This document shows, piece after piece, positions 45,983 to 57,622 of a DNA stretch of 64,000 nt. The stretch covers positions 2,976,001 through 3,040,000 of the forward strand of contig JAHWDD010000001.1 in the NCBI GenBank assembly GCA_023897205.1, given 5' to 3'. Under the pieces are notes generated by a model. It saw only the letters and a list, made by a program, of their open reading frames with translations, did not search any database and had not been told where the DNA came from. This DNA comes from Exophiala sp. HKRS030 (lineage: Eukaryota > Ascomycota > Eurotiomycetes > Chaetothyriales > Herpotrichiellaceae). Position numbers and translations under genes: made by a program. Position 1 is the stretch's first letter. Every line of letters begins with the position of its first letter.

Positions 45983-46555
45983 ATGGCCTCCACAAGCACA
46001 CCAACATACACGATCCGACACGCCACGCAGGCCGACGTCCCATCCATCCTGGCGATGATCAACGAACTCGCCGAGTACGAGCACGCGCTGCACGAAGTCC
46101 AAGCGACCATCGAGTCACTCACCTCAACCCTGTCCTTCCCGGACCCGGACCCCAACTCCCCGACAGGCTTCACACCCGGCTATGCAAAAACGCTGTTATT
46201 AATCCCCACAAACAACGACACCGTCGCTGCCGAACCAGCCGGGATGGCGCTCTACTTCCACAACTACAGCACGTGGCGCAGCGCGCCGGGCATCTACCTG
46301 GAAGACCTGTTCGTGCGGCCGGCGCACCGGGGCAAGGGGTACGGGACGGCGCTGATCCGCGCGCTGGCGCGAGAGTGCGAGCGTCTCGGCTGCAAGCGTC
46401 TCGAGTGGAGCGTGCTCAAGTGGAATCAGCCGAGCATTGCCTTCTATCAGGGCAAGGAGGTTGGCGCTACCAGGATGGAGGAGTGGGTGGGCATGAGGGT
46501 CGATGGGGAGGGGTTGGAGAGGTTGGCGGCGAGGAGGGCCGATGGTGAGCGTTAG
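45983..46555 (+). CDS. GNAT N-acetyltransferase (SSAT/thialysine acetyltransferase-like)
   Basis: This 190-aa protein starts with the beta strand TYTIRHATQADVPSILAMIN and a following ELAEYEHALHEV, as in spermidine/spermine and thialysine acetyltransferases. The central MALYFHNYSTWRSAPGIYLE is close to the SSAT pattern, and the acetyl-CoA motif is RPAHRGKGYGTALIRALA with the RGKGYG loop. WNQPSIAFYQ follows, also conserved in SSAT-like enzymes. It probably acetylates a small amine such as a polyamine or S-aminoethyl-lysine; which one is not clear. No introns are seen and the leader before the ATG is CT/AC-rich. The DNA is more GC-rich than that of neighbouring genes, especially after 46260. Confidence 0.87.
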   Translation: MASTSTPTYTIRHATQADVPSILAMINELAEYEHALHEVQATIESLTSTLSFPDPDPNSPTGFTPGYAKTLLLIPTNNDTVAAEPAGMALYFHNYSTWRSAPGIYLEDLFVRPAHRGKGYGTALIRALARECERLGCKRLEWSVLKWNQPSIAFYQGKEVGATRMEEWVGMRVDGEGLERLAARRADGER

Positions 46556-47436
46556 GACTAGGACTGGGACTGGGACTGCGACTAGGGCTAGGATTAGGGG
46601 GAGGGGAAGGCAGCGGGTACAAGGGGTATGGATATGGGTATGGGCGAGGGATTGGTATCGGTATGCTCAGCGGAGAGGGATAGTGATAAAGGACAGATGG
46701 AGTTGTGAATTGCCATTGTATCATTCCATCGCGGGTGGTGAAGACTTCCCTGCCGCGGCCTGGTATGGCTTGTGGCTGGACAAGGCTGTGGATGGAATGG
46801 AATGGAAAGAGGCAAAGGGCGGGTCACGAGCGCGACGGTATGGAATGGTGTGCTCGATGCTCGATGCTCGATGCTCGATGCTCGATGCTCGATGCTCGAT
46901 GCTCGATGCTCGATGCTCAGCGCTCGATACGAGATACGGGATACAGGATACTGTTCGAAGGGCCGACCCTGTTGATATCCGACTTGTGGAGCTGTGACAG
47001 TCGGCGACGTCTTAAAAGCAATATTTGGTTCGGTGATAGAAAAATTGGCAAGGTAGAACAAAAGATCAAAAGCTAGGTTGGGTTCGCATGTACATAAGGA
47101 CAATTCAAGATCAAGGACATGGTATATTATGATCTGGTATAATGTGATGGCAGATATGTTATTTCGGTCTTGTCTTCGGCGGTTTGGTATTGCAATCTTC
47201 CAATAATCCGTCCCGGTTGGTGACACGACTGTCCCGATCCTTGCTCACCATTTCGTAGCAATCCAAATCCAAACAACGCTTGTTTCGCACAAATTACACT
47301 GCCTTCACTTCACACAAGCCCTGCTGTGGTAAGGTTGATCTCCGTGCGGCTGTATTAAAAATGCGCGGACGTCAATGAGATCTCCCGGTTTGACCTGACC
47401 TAACTCCATTCCCATTTCCCCCGAGTACCAACTCGC
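46556..47436. other. Intergenic region with tandem repeats
   Basis: The 3' flanks of the GNAT gene and YKT6 meet here. It contains GGACTGGGACT-like repeats at about 46556-46590, a heptamer array at 46854-46916 and scattered GATAC repeats at about 46926-46950. Open frames across the arrays in several phases are repeat by-products. Confidence 0.55.
46854..46916. repeat. Heptamer tandem repeat, TCGATGC x9
   Basis: Nine perfect head-to-tail copies of the 7-base unit TCGATGC lie between the convergent GNAT and YKT6 genes. Because 7 is not a multiple of 3, all three frames are cycled through, which produces repetitive open frames on both strands. Confidence 0.95.
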
Positions 47437-48159
47437 TCACATAACCACGCAGCATGAATTCTGTTTCTTGGCTTGGTTATAAAACATCTTACTCTGAGCA
47501 CTCAGCCCATCAGACTTGGCGACCAGAGAGTCGATCTTCTCGCCTCTTTCCAACACACTCTCAATAGTCTTGTGCAATACGATCTTGGTCTCGTCAAGTT
47601 CTCGTTGAACCTTCATGATACTATCAGCCTGGTTCGGGTCCTGGTATTTCGTAAGGTACTCCTTGAGTTGTGGGAATGGTCTCGATGTGACGCTGGGTGA
47701 AGAATAGGACGAGCGAGGATTTTGTGATGTGAATTCGTCAATGATCTTGGAGAGAAGTTGATGTGCGACTAGAGCCGGATATTCGGCGTCCGAGATGATG
47801 ATACCGGCGATTCCTTGTGAGGATCCATAGGCGTGGAATGTGTGTTGCCTTTCTTCAATGTCTTGACGGATTCCGGGTCGAGTACGTTCGGCGACGGTTT
47901 TAGCAAACATTGTCATGAATTCGCTGTAACTGTGAGGGAGGGAAAGAGGTTAGTTGTCGTAGCATAGGTGAAATCTGCGGCTCGTTACAACATACCTCTG
48001 ACGGGTGAAGCGGGAGAAGGAGGAGAGGTCTTGTTCGACGGCCAGCTCAGTGGCGGGGACAGGGTCATTTCGGAGGATCTAGCAAGTATCGTTCAGTATA
48101 TGACTGATCCTGGTATAGGCGTGGAGTATTTGGCTTACTCCGATATAGAAGATCTTCAT
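47437..48159 (-). CDS. YKT6: Synaptobrevin homologue YKT6 (R-SNARE)
   Basis: Three exons give a 198-aa protein, the usual YKT6 length. Exon 1 is 48159-48139 (MKIFYIG), exon 2 is 48078-47996 (ILRNDPVPATELAVEQDLSS and on) and exon 3 is 47929-47437. The introns are 60 nt (GTAAGC donor) and 66 nt (GTATGT donor, CTCACAG acceptor). The longin domain includes FAKTVAERTRPGIRQDIEE. The SNARE helix follows with the zero-layer Arg in VLERGEKIDSLV. The protein ends NSCCVVM: a CaaX box with an adjacent Cys, for farnesylation and palmitoylation in place of a membrane segment. YKT6 acts in ER-Golgi, vacuole and autophagosome fusion. A single-exon reading would lose the first 35 residues. Confidence 0.95.
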
Positions 48160-48959
48160 GGTGGCGGTGAGTGGCGGAGGTTGACTGGTCCAAGGGTTGG
48201 TGAAGAGGTCGAAAGGTCAGGATAGCTTTTCTGGTTATAAAGAAGAAGACGTTGAAAAGGGTGTTATCGGCGACGGGCGACTATAAGAAGGATTGTGAGA
48301 CACAAAGAGTATTGGAATTGTGACAGCCTGCAGGACTGGGTTTATCTGGTGTTTTGGGATGGTGGTTGGTAGAATGCAGAGAGGGACAGACAAGGAGGAC
48401 CATCGCCAGAAGGACGTCACATGTCATCTTAACTAGGTAATAGGCACCTTTGGGTAACCCACTAGGGACTTAACTAACTAGCATACCTAGTTGGCTAACT
48501 TAGATAGATATTAGGGAGAGGACTCTTGGCCTAGGTAGCTAACCAACGTCATTCTTGATGCCTACTGGAGCAGACAAGGCGGCAACATTTCTGCTGATGG
48601 TTGCGGCCTTGGGCATACGTTAGGTTGTCTTTGTTAAGCTCCAGGCACCATCGTCTTCCCCGCCTTAACCAAACCACAAGCCCACTGTTAAGTCAAGGGC
48701 GATAGAGGGGCTAGAGCAACGCCTAGAATCCCTAGAATCCCTAGAATACCCACCTAGTGCCACCTATGGACACAGAACATCTAACGTGTGGACAACCCCT
48801 CCATCCAATGAACATGCGGGGTGAATAATTGATTATTTTCACTGTGCGAGTCATCGATGCGGAATCTCTCTACATATTTGCCTTACTACTGCCTTGTTTC
48901 AATATCGAATCTAACACTTGAATAACATCCCTCACAGTCTCGCCAAATATCTCACAGTC
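48160..48959. promoter_or_regulatory. Divergent promoter region, YKT6 and SLH1
   Basis: The 0.8 kb between these divergent genes holds both promoters. It includes CTAG-rich motifs at about 48430-48545 and three copies of a 9-base CCTAGAATC-like unit at 48722-48748. No known operator is recognised. Confidence 0.45.
48722..48748. repeat. Nonamer repeat, CCTAGAATC x3
   Basis: Two perfect copies of CCTAGAATC are followed by a third ending in A instead of C. It is a small tandem repeat about 210 bases upstream of the SLH1 start. Confidence 0.85.
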
Positions 48960-51900
48960 ATGGCTGACACAACTTTCCAATCAGAGGCTCAATGGCTAGA
49001 ACAAATGACCGCTATGAGAGAGGCTATTGCCGAACTGAAATTACCAAACCTGACGGATGATTCTCAAATGTATGGCTCTGACTTGGATCTCGACGACGAC
49101 TCAAGTGAAGGCTTGGATGATGATATATGGGATGTTGACGGTGATCTCGATGAGAGCCCTCCAAGTGATGGATTCGACGATGACCTCAATGGCTTCCAAA
49201 CACCAAACAATATCCCCGACGGCACCTTCGATCGATCTTGGCTGAAAAACAAGTGTGCTTCATTCGCTTTGTCGAGATCAGGAATTGATGCTTCCGACCT
49301 CGAACAGCAGATTACTGCTCTGCTTGCCTCTGACAGTGCAGATGACGAGTTACAAATGTCTCTTGCAGATATCATAGGATATGACGATTTGGATTTTGTC
49401 ATCGAGCTTATATCTCATCGAAAAGATATTCTAGCCCCTCCCAAACACTCCACCCGCCAGACTGATGGTTTGTTTGGTGGTCTTCAATCTAGGCAAGAAC
49501 GCGAAAAATCCCTGAGGCAGCAAGACTACGAACATAAACATACAAAACTGGCCCCGGCATTCAATCGGAGCGGACCCAAATATCCTCATGTATACAAATC
49601 TGATTCAGCTGTCGCCGGAAACATGCTCGACGTGTCTGGCCGGAGGTTCGCGCTACCCGTTGGCAGTACGAGAACCGAACATGCCAAATATGAAGAATAT
49701 TCAATTCCAGCCACCAAGACAGGAACCCTGGCAGCTGGCCAGAAACTGGTCAGTATATCGGAAATGGATGGACTTTGCCAACGGACTTTCAAAGGTTACA
49801 AAAGCCTCAATCGTATGCAGAGTCTCCTCTATCCTGTCGCCTATACCACAAGTGAGAATATGCTAGTTTGCGCCCCAACCGGTGCTGGTAAAACTGATGC
49901 GGCCATGCTCACAATTCTGCAAGCAATTTCAAAGAATGTCATCCCAAACCCCATTGACGAACCTGATGCTCAAGATTTTGTTCTTCTGGCGGATGACTTC
50001 AAAATTGTTTATGTGGCTCCGATGAAGGCACTAGCCGCTGAAGTGACCGCAAAGTTAGGTTCTCGTCTTGCATGGCTCGGAGTCCAGGTTCGCGAATTGA
50101 CTGGAGATATGCAATTGACCAAAAAAGAGATTGCTGCCACTCAGATCATCGTCACAACTCCTGAGAAATGGGATGTCGTTACTCGTAAAAGCACTGGCGA
50201 CACTGAACTCGTCCAAAAGGTCCGCCTTCTCATCATCGACGAAGTTCACATGCTTCACGATGAACGTGGTGCTGTGATCGAGTCTCTGGTGGCCAGAACT
50301 GAAAGACAGGTGGAAAGTACGCAATCATTGATCAGAATCGTCGGATTGTCAGCTACTCTACCTAACTATATTGACGTTGCCGATTTCCTCAAAGTCAATC
50401 GCATGGCCGGTCTCTTCTACTTTGACGGCTCTTTTCGACCTGTCCCGCTCGAACAGCATTTCATTGGAGTTAAAGGCAAGTCTGGTAGTAAGATCCAGCG
50501 AGACAACCTGGATCAGACAACATTCGAGAAAGTGAAAGAGTTATTGAAACAAGACAAGCAAGTCATGGTCTTTGTTCATTCCAGAAAGGATACTGTGCTT
50601 GCTGCCAGAACATTGTACACCATGGCTGTCGATGATGGCTGTGTTGACCTGTTCGTACCTAATCCCGATGACCCTGCATATTCAAGAGCAATGTCGGATC
50701 TCAAGACGACTCGTGGTCGAGAGTTACGAGATATTATTCCCAAGGGCTTCGGCTGTCACAATGCCGGTATGGCTCGTACTGATCGCAACTATGTCGAACG
50801 GGTCTTTTCTGAAGGTGCCATCAAGGTGCTCTGCTGTACTGCGACACTTGCCTGGGGTGTCAACTTACCTGCAGCCGCGGTTATCATCAAGGGAACTCAG
50901 TTATACAGCTCTGAAGCCGGTAAATTTATAGATCTAGGAATCTTGGATGTCCTACAGATTTTCGGTCGTGCTGGTCGACCACAATTCCAGGACAGTGGTA
51001 TTGGTTATATTCTGACCGTACATGACAAACTTCAGCACTACTTGTCAGCTGTAACTCAACAACAACCAATCGAATCAAAGTTCTCACAGCGACTTGTGGA
51101 CAATTTGAACGCTGAAATCGGTCTTGGTACGGTCACATCCGTTCCTGAAGCTATAACTTGGCTCGGCTATTCATATCTGTTTGTCCGTATGCAAAGAAAC
51201 CCACAAGCGTACGGAATTGACTGGGACGAATTTCAAGACGACCCACAACTAGGACAACGAAGACGAAAATTAATCGTTGAAGCCGCAAGAACTTTGCACA
51301 GAAGCCAAATGATCATCTTCAATGAAAGAACAGATGAGCTTCGATCTAAAGACGTTGGTCGTATAGCCAGTCAATTCTATGTGCTCCAGACAAGTATTGA
51401 GATTTTCAACACCATGATGCGGCCTCATGCAAGTGAAGCGGATATTTTGAAGATGATTAGCATGAGTGGTGAATTTGACAACATCCAATCAAGAGAAAAC
51501 GAAGCCCAGGAGTTGAGCAGGCTTCGTAAAGAGTCAGTGGTGACAGAGATCGAAGATCGTAAGGGACCTCAACAAAGATCTGAAGATGAAAAGGAACAAA
51601 GAATCATTGAAAATCATGCAAAGACAAATATTCTGCTTCAGTCTTACATATCTCGAGCAAAACTAGAAGATTTTGCATTGGTATCGGATCTCAATTATGT
51701 GGCACAAAATGCTGCCAGAATTTGCCGAGCACTGTTCATGATAGCTCTTAACAGGGCTGGGGTTACCAATGTCAGGTATTACTGTCTATGTGCAAAGCTA
51801 TTGAGAAACAGATCTGGCCCTTTCAACATCCTTTCCATCAGTTTGATCTACCTCTGCCTGTTTTGAAGAATCTAGACGAAAAGACTCCATCTTCAAATAT

Positions 51901-54900
51901 CGAAAGCCTTCGCGAGATGGAGCCTGCAGAAATTGGAAACCTTGTACACAATCAGAAAGCTGGAAACACAATCTCACGACTGCTCGACAATTTTCCAACT
52001 ATGTCTGTGGAAGCCGAGATTGCTCCCCTCAACAGAGATGTACTTCGAATGCGACTTTACCTCTATCCCGAGTTTACATGGAATGATCGTCATCACGGTA
52101 CTTCGGAGTCCTACTGGGTCTGGGTAGAAAACTCGGATACTTCAGAAATCTATCACCATGAATACTTCATACTCAGTCGAAAAAAGATGCATGACAGTCA
52201 TGAACTGAACTTCACTATACCACTTGCCGATCCACTTCCATCTCAGATTTATGTACGAGTGATCTCAGATCGCTGGATGGGCGCTGAGACGGTACAGCCA
52301 GTGTCTTTCCAACATTTGATTCGTCCAGATACAGAAAGTGTATACACCGACTTACTCGATCTGCAGCCATTACCGATCAGTGCTCTCAAAAATCCCGGGC
52401 TTGAGGAGCTCTATGGTCAAAGATTCCAATTCTTCAATCCAATGCAGACTCAGATCTTCCATACGCTATATCACACTGCCAATAATGTTTTACTTGGATC
52501 ACCTACAGGTTCTGGTAAAACTGTTGCAGCTGAATTGGCTATGTGGTGGGCATTCCGCGAGAAACCAGGAAGTAAAGTTGTCTACATTGCACCAATGAAA
52601 GCACTGGTCCGTGAACGAGTTTATGACTGGAGAAAACGCCTCACAGGGCCACTGGGTCTCAAATTGGTCGAATTGACGGGTGACAATACACCAGACACCA
52701 GAACAATCCGTGATGCTGATATCATCATCACAACCCCTGAGAAGTGGGACGGTATATCCAGATCCTGGCAGACCAGAGGTTATGTTCGACAAGTCTCACT
52801 TGTTATTATTGATGAAATCCATCTACTTGGTGGAGATCGTGGACCTATTCTCGAAATTATTGTCTCGCGTATGAACTACATTGCTTCACAAGCTGAGTCT
52901 GGCTCCATCAGATTGGTCGGAATGTCTACAGCATGTGCCAACGCCACTGATCTGGGCAACTGGCTGGGAGTCAAGCCTGGTAACAATCAAGGCTTATTCA
53001 ACTTCCGACACAGCGTCCGTCCGGTTCCGCTGGAGATTTACATCGATGGTTTTCCTGAACAACGTGGTTTCTGCCCGCTGATGCAAAGTATGAATCGACC
53101 AACCTACCTGGCCATCAAGAATCACAGTCCAGAAAAGCCAGTAATCGTGTTTGTGGCATCAAGAAGACAAACTCGACTTACCGCCAAAGATTTGATTAAC
53201 TTTTGCGGTATGGAGGAGGATCCTCGACGATTCTTACATTTTGATTCTGAGGATGATCTGGAGCATACGCTTTCAGCAGTCAAAGATGATGCGCTAAGAG
53301 AAGCATTGAGTTTTGGGATCGGACTCCATCATGCTGGTCTAGTCGAGTCAGACAGAACCATGGCTGAACAACTCTTTGCTGCCAACAAGATTCAGATCCT
53401 TGTCGCTACTTCTACTTTGGCTTGGGGTGTCAATCTTCCAGCACATCTTGTCGTTGTCAAGGGAACTCAATATTTCGATGCCAAAATCGAAGGATACAAA
53501 GATATGGATCTGACTGACGTTCTTCAAATGCTTGGTCGTGCTGGCCGTCCACAATTCGACACTTCGGGCATTGCACGTATCTTTACTCAAGACTCCAAGA
53601 AGGCTTTCTACAAGCACTTCCTCCACACTGGTTTCCCTGTGGAGAGTTCTTTACATAAAGTTCTTGACAACCATTTAGGTGCTGAGGTCTCGGCAGGAGT
53701 TATCACCACCAAACAAGATGCACTGGACTATTTGACATGGACATTCTTCTTCCGTCGTCTACACAAAAATCCTACTTATTACGGACTGGAGATCTCGGCT
53801 GAAGAACACAAAGAGAGTCAACTAGCCGCACGCCAACTCGCGGCGGACTATATGATCACCTTGGTCGACAAGTCCCTAGCTGATCTAGCCGACAGCGACT
53901 GTGTACTAGTGCATAGCAATGGTGATGTCGACAGCACTCCCTTCGGCAAGATCATGTCCTATTACTACCTTTCTCACTTGACGATCCGCAAGTTCCTCTC
54001 CAAAGCGCGCAAGACTCCCACCGGAGCCACCTCATTTGCCGATGTCCTTGCTTGGGTGAGCTCCGCCACGGAATTCGATGACCTTCCAGTCCGTCATAAT
54101 GAGGATCTCATCAATGCAGAGCTTGCGAAAAACCTCCCACTCGATACGGTCGGTCTCCTTGACGGCATGCCAATGTGGGATCCGCACGTCAAAGCATTCC
54201 TGCTCATCCAAGCATTCATGTCCCGCATTGATCTACCAATCAGTGACTACGTCGGTGACCAAACCAGTGTTCTCGACCAAGGCATCCGTATCATCCAGGC
54301 CGGAATCGACGTCATGACCGAATTGAACAAATACGACGCTGTACATCAAATGGTGCGCTTGCTGCAATCCATAAAATCCGCCCGCTGGCCAGAAGACTAC
54401 CCGCTTAGCATCCTTCCTGGCGTCAGCGAAGTTTTCAACCCGAAGCTCGAAGGCAAGGTCCCGAAGGATCTCGTCACCACAGCGGTCCTCGCCTCTCGAC
54501 ACGGCGCAAAGACGATCGACGGACTACTCAACGTCTTCGGGATCCGCGCCGCAGGAACCCGAGCCCAATTCATCAAAGCCGCCAACGCGCTACCAGACCT
54601 CCACCTCTCCGCCGCCGGCGACACCGACAACCTCCAACTAACCATCAAGCGCGGCAACAACCTGACCGACGCCGAAGCAAGGATCTACGCGCCTAGATTC
54701 CCCAAACCGCAGACCGAAGGCTACTTCGTCCTGGTTCTGCCTGCCGGTGGTGGTGCTGCGACAGAGGCGCGAAACCACGATATTCTGGCGTTGAAGAGAG
54801 CGAGTTGGACCACGACAAAGACGCCGGCCCGTGGCAGTGGGAATAGGGCCGTCGGCGTGAGTCATGTCAAGTTGCGAGTGCCGGTCGAGGAGCACAGGAG

Positions 54901-55114
54901 GGAGAAAACTGCTGGTGGTGGTGGTGGTAGTGGCGGCGGCGAGGTCGTTGTGGATGTTGTTGTGCTCAGTGATGCGTATCCGGGCATGGAATGGAGGTTG
55001 GAGAATGTCAAGGTTGCGGTTGCGGTCGCGAAACCGCAGGCGCCGGAGACTATTGAGCTCACGGGCGATGTGGATGAGTCGTTGTTGAAAAAGGGGAAAG
55101 GGAAGGAGACTTAG
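48960..55114 (+). CDS. SLH1: Ski2-like RNA helicase SLH1 (ASCC3/Rqt2 type), single-base frame break
   Basis: ATG at 48960 gives MADTTFQSEAQWLEQM; the open frame begins upstream at a TTG. The protein of about 2050 aa has two helicase cassettes, each followed by a Sec63-type region. Cassette 1 has APTGAGKTD (Lys311) and IIDEVHMLHDERG (Asp427). Cassette 2 has SPTGSGKTVAAEL at about 52500 and IIDEIHLLGGDRG at about 52805. Absence of the long Brr2 N-terminus and overall size favour Slh1/ASCC3, which splits stalled, collided ribosomes in the RQT complex. The reading frame breaks at 51753-51756: LFMIALNR is in one frame and GWGYQCQVLLSMCKAIEK in another. Adding one G to the GGG run restores the family pattern exactly and leaves no room for an intron. 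So the allele is broken or the run was miscounted. Confidence 0.9.
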
Positions 55115-55292
55115 CTAGCTCGTTCGAGATATGAAAGTCAAATGACAAAATGAGAAAGCTTTGTAATATTACTTCGTCTTTGTTCAGTATGATGTAGCTG
55201 TTTTCCTTGCAGGTCTCTATATGTCAATAATGTATCATTCCGTAATGTCCAGCAATGGTCCCGCCCCTGGCTCCATGCATTATGTGTGAGTT

Positions 55293-56744
55293 TCATCGCT
55301 TCTCCTCAATCCCCAACTCCTTCAGTATGCGCTCATTATCCTCTCCGATTCGAGGAATCCGCTCCATCCTCGGCTCGACGTCGGCGCTGAACCCAGGCGG
55401 CAAGAACGTCTTCAGCTTTCCAACCTCACTATCCACCTCGCGGAACCTGTCTCTGGCTTTCAGTTGGGGATGGTCCCATACATCCTGCATGTCGTTGACC
55501 TTTGAGTTGGCGATCCCGGCCTCTTCGAGCATTGCCGTCACCTCGTCTGCGGAATACGCTTGGAACACACTTGTGATTATGGCTTCCAATTCGTCTCGGT
55601 TGTCGGCCCTGGACGCTGTATCTTTGAACTTTGGATTAGTCGTCAGATCCTCTCTCTTCAAGACGTTGGTCGCGAGGATTTTCCATTCTCTTTCGTTTTG
55701 CACACCGAGCATGACTTTGCCTCCGCCACCTGTGGAGAAGGGTCCGTAGGGGTAAATGCTTGCGTGACTGGCTCCAGCACGCTTCACGCGCGGTTGGCCT
55801 TCGTATGCGTAGTAGAGTGGGAAACCCATCCATTCGACCAGGCTTTCAAGCATTGACACGTCAATCTCGCATCCTTTTCCGGTTTTTTGTCGTTGTAGGA
55901 CAGCTGCCATTATGCAACTGTAGGCATACATGCCGGCTGAGATGTCGGCGATCGAGCAGCCGACTTTGGCCATTTGCTCCTCGGTCCCGGTGATGTTCAG
56001 CAGGCCGGCTTCTGCTTGGATCAATAGGTCATACGCCTTCTTCTTGGTGTATGGGCCTTGGTTGCCGTAACCAGAGATGCTGGCATAGATCAGTTTGTCC
56101 CCTCGATTCTCTCCGGGATATGCTTCGTTCATGAATTTCTTCATATCTTCGTACCCGAGTCCCAACTTCAGGGCATCTCCGGGCCGCAGATTTTGCACAA
56201 AGATATCGGCTTTCTCCGTGATGGCTTTCTTCAAAATGTCCATATCCTTTGATTCCTTGATATCGAGAGCCAATGACTCTTTATTGCGATTGATCCAGAC
56301 AAAGTGTGAGCAAAGCTTGTCACGGACGCGTCTGTCATGATGTCGCACAAAGTCTCCGATCCCAGGACGCTCGATTTTGATCACACGAGCTCCTAAGTCT
56401 GAGAGATGTCGGGTTGCGAGTGGCATGGAGATGACTTGCTCTAGAGCCACGATGGTGATCCCATCGAGTGGTCTGGCATTCGGAGGATTGAAGGCAAAGT
56501 CTGTTGAGGATGAAGAAGCAAGATTTCTGGCACGACTTGTGCAAAATGAACGCCTTTCGGGTTTTGATTGTGAGATGTGATGTTCAGGTGTCAGGCGCCA
56601 AAAGGATTTAGAGCTGGCGTAACGGTTCATCCTCCCAGCGATGCGACATGACATCGGACCAATATCAGATGCTTTGGAGTTGCTCAAGATAGCTGTCCAA
56701 CACGTCGCTCTTACAGGTCCTCGGATGCAGGTTGTGGTTGTCAT
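55293..56744 (-). CDS. Class III CoA-transferase (CaiB/BaiF family), probably mitochondrial
   Basis: This 483-aa protein matches the formyl-CoA transferase/CaiB family: RPLDGITIVALEQVISMPLA near the start, LGARVIKIERPGIGDFVRHH, DIFVQNLRPGDALKLGLGYE, SGYGNQGPY, then YDLLIQAEAGLL, where the Asp is the expected catalytic residue that forms the acyl-enzyme intermediate. GKGCEIDVSMLESLVEW and the C-terminal WDHPQLKARDRF are also typical. The first 75 residues are Arg/Ser-rich with few acids, as in a mitochondrial import signal. The closest well-known relatives are eukaryotic SUGCT-like proteins, which use succinyl-CoA and glutarate-type acids; the actual acids are not readable from sequence. It converges with SLH1, 178 bases apart. 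Confidence 0.9.
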   Translation of the reverse strand: MTTTTCIRGPVRATCWTAILSNSKASDIGPMSCRIAGRMNRYASSKSFWRLTPEHHISQSKPERRSFCTSRARNLASSSSTDFAFNPPNARPLDGITIVALEQVISMPLATRHLSDLGARVIKIERPGIGDFVRHHDRRVRDKLCSHFVWINRNKESLALDIKESKDMDILKKAITEKADIFVQNLRPGDALKLGLGYEDMKKFMNEAYPGENRGDKLIYASISGYGNQGPYTKKKAYDLLIQAEAGLLNITGTEEQMAKVGCSIADISAGMYAYSCIMAAVLQRQKTGKGCEIDVSMLESLVEWMGFPLYYAYEGQPRVKRAGASHASIYPYGPFSTGGGGKVMLGVQNEREWKILATNVLKREDLTTNPKFKDTASRADNRDELEAIITSVFQAYSADEVTAMLEEAGIANSKVNDMQDVWDHPQLKARDRFREVDSEVGKLKTFLPPGFSADVEPRMERIPRIGEDNERILKELGIEEKR

Positions 56745-57622
56745 GTTAAACTTGATTTGGTAATGCGAGGCTACACAAAGCAGGACAAAACAGCTCCGAC
56801 CTCCCGGTATCGTGCTGAAAATGTTACGATCCCTAACGGCGATAGTTTTCTACCTTTGCTTCGCATCCATTCCAAGATATATAGTCGCGTTGGATGGGTG
56901 CTGGTGAGGCTCGATTCAGTCACGTGGCTTTTCAAGATGGGAGCCGACGTCGCAAGCTCAAACGAACTGAAGTAGGCGTACAGGTAAATGCGGCGAGGAA
57001 TATCGAAGCCCGTGCTCAACCAGAGGAGGTACGGCGTTGGTTGCGAAAATCAGACGACAATAATGAGGGAGTATCAATCTGGTAGTCCGATCTCGGTCGT
57101 CACTTCGGAATTGCTCGTGTCCTCTATGGATGGATGTACACGAGTACCACGCTGAGGGCCTGATGGGACGTGCCCTCGGCCTCGTGCGGAGGTGATGCGG
57201 GGTAGCTTCAGCCTTGCCGAGGCCGAGGGGACAGGGGCCGCGCTCGGAACCACTAAACACTTTAAGCGATATCTGGCATAGATCTCCGATATAGAAACTT
57301 AGATCCATGCCAGTAACTGTCTGGTGAGCAGGGCTGTGGAGGTAGACGGACCCAGTCAAATGTGTTACAGATGATTGTGGGAAGTATGGTATGCATTGCA
57401 TAAAGTGTCCATCAAGGTTAGCGACTGGAGTCGTACTACGAAGCAAGCAGTTGCCAGACGCAGATCGCTCCTGCCATCTTAGACTCAGCCTGACATCCAG
57501 CCTCGCCGCAGTTCCCCACGTTTTGATGTATCTTGAACATGAGCCGCTAGACCCACAAATCCCTTTCGACGACGAAAGTCTATGTTGCTGTATACCCCTC
57601 GAGCACCCTAACCGTCCCCTAC
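56745..57622. promoter_or_regulatory. Divergent intergenic region, CoA-transferase and PNP-Hsp70-like genes
   Basis: The flanking genes diverge, so both promoters lie here. A minus-strand open frame covers about 56958-57635 but has no family pattern and odd composition, so I do not call it. The region marks the change from housekeeping genes to an accessory-looking stretch. Confidence 0.4.

Noticed and set aside
46594..47226. 210-aa minus-strand frame with repeated Ser-Ile-Glu-His blocks
   Set aside because: It is produced by the TCGATGC array and simple GT/CA-rich DNA; no family resemblance, and it lies between the 3' ends of two genes.
51750..51760. Programmed -1 ribosomal frameshift in SLH1
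   Set aside because: The site does not fit the X XXY YYZ slippery pattern, and no such event is known in this family; a one-base loss is simpler.
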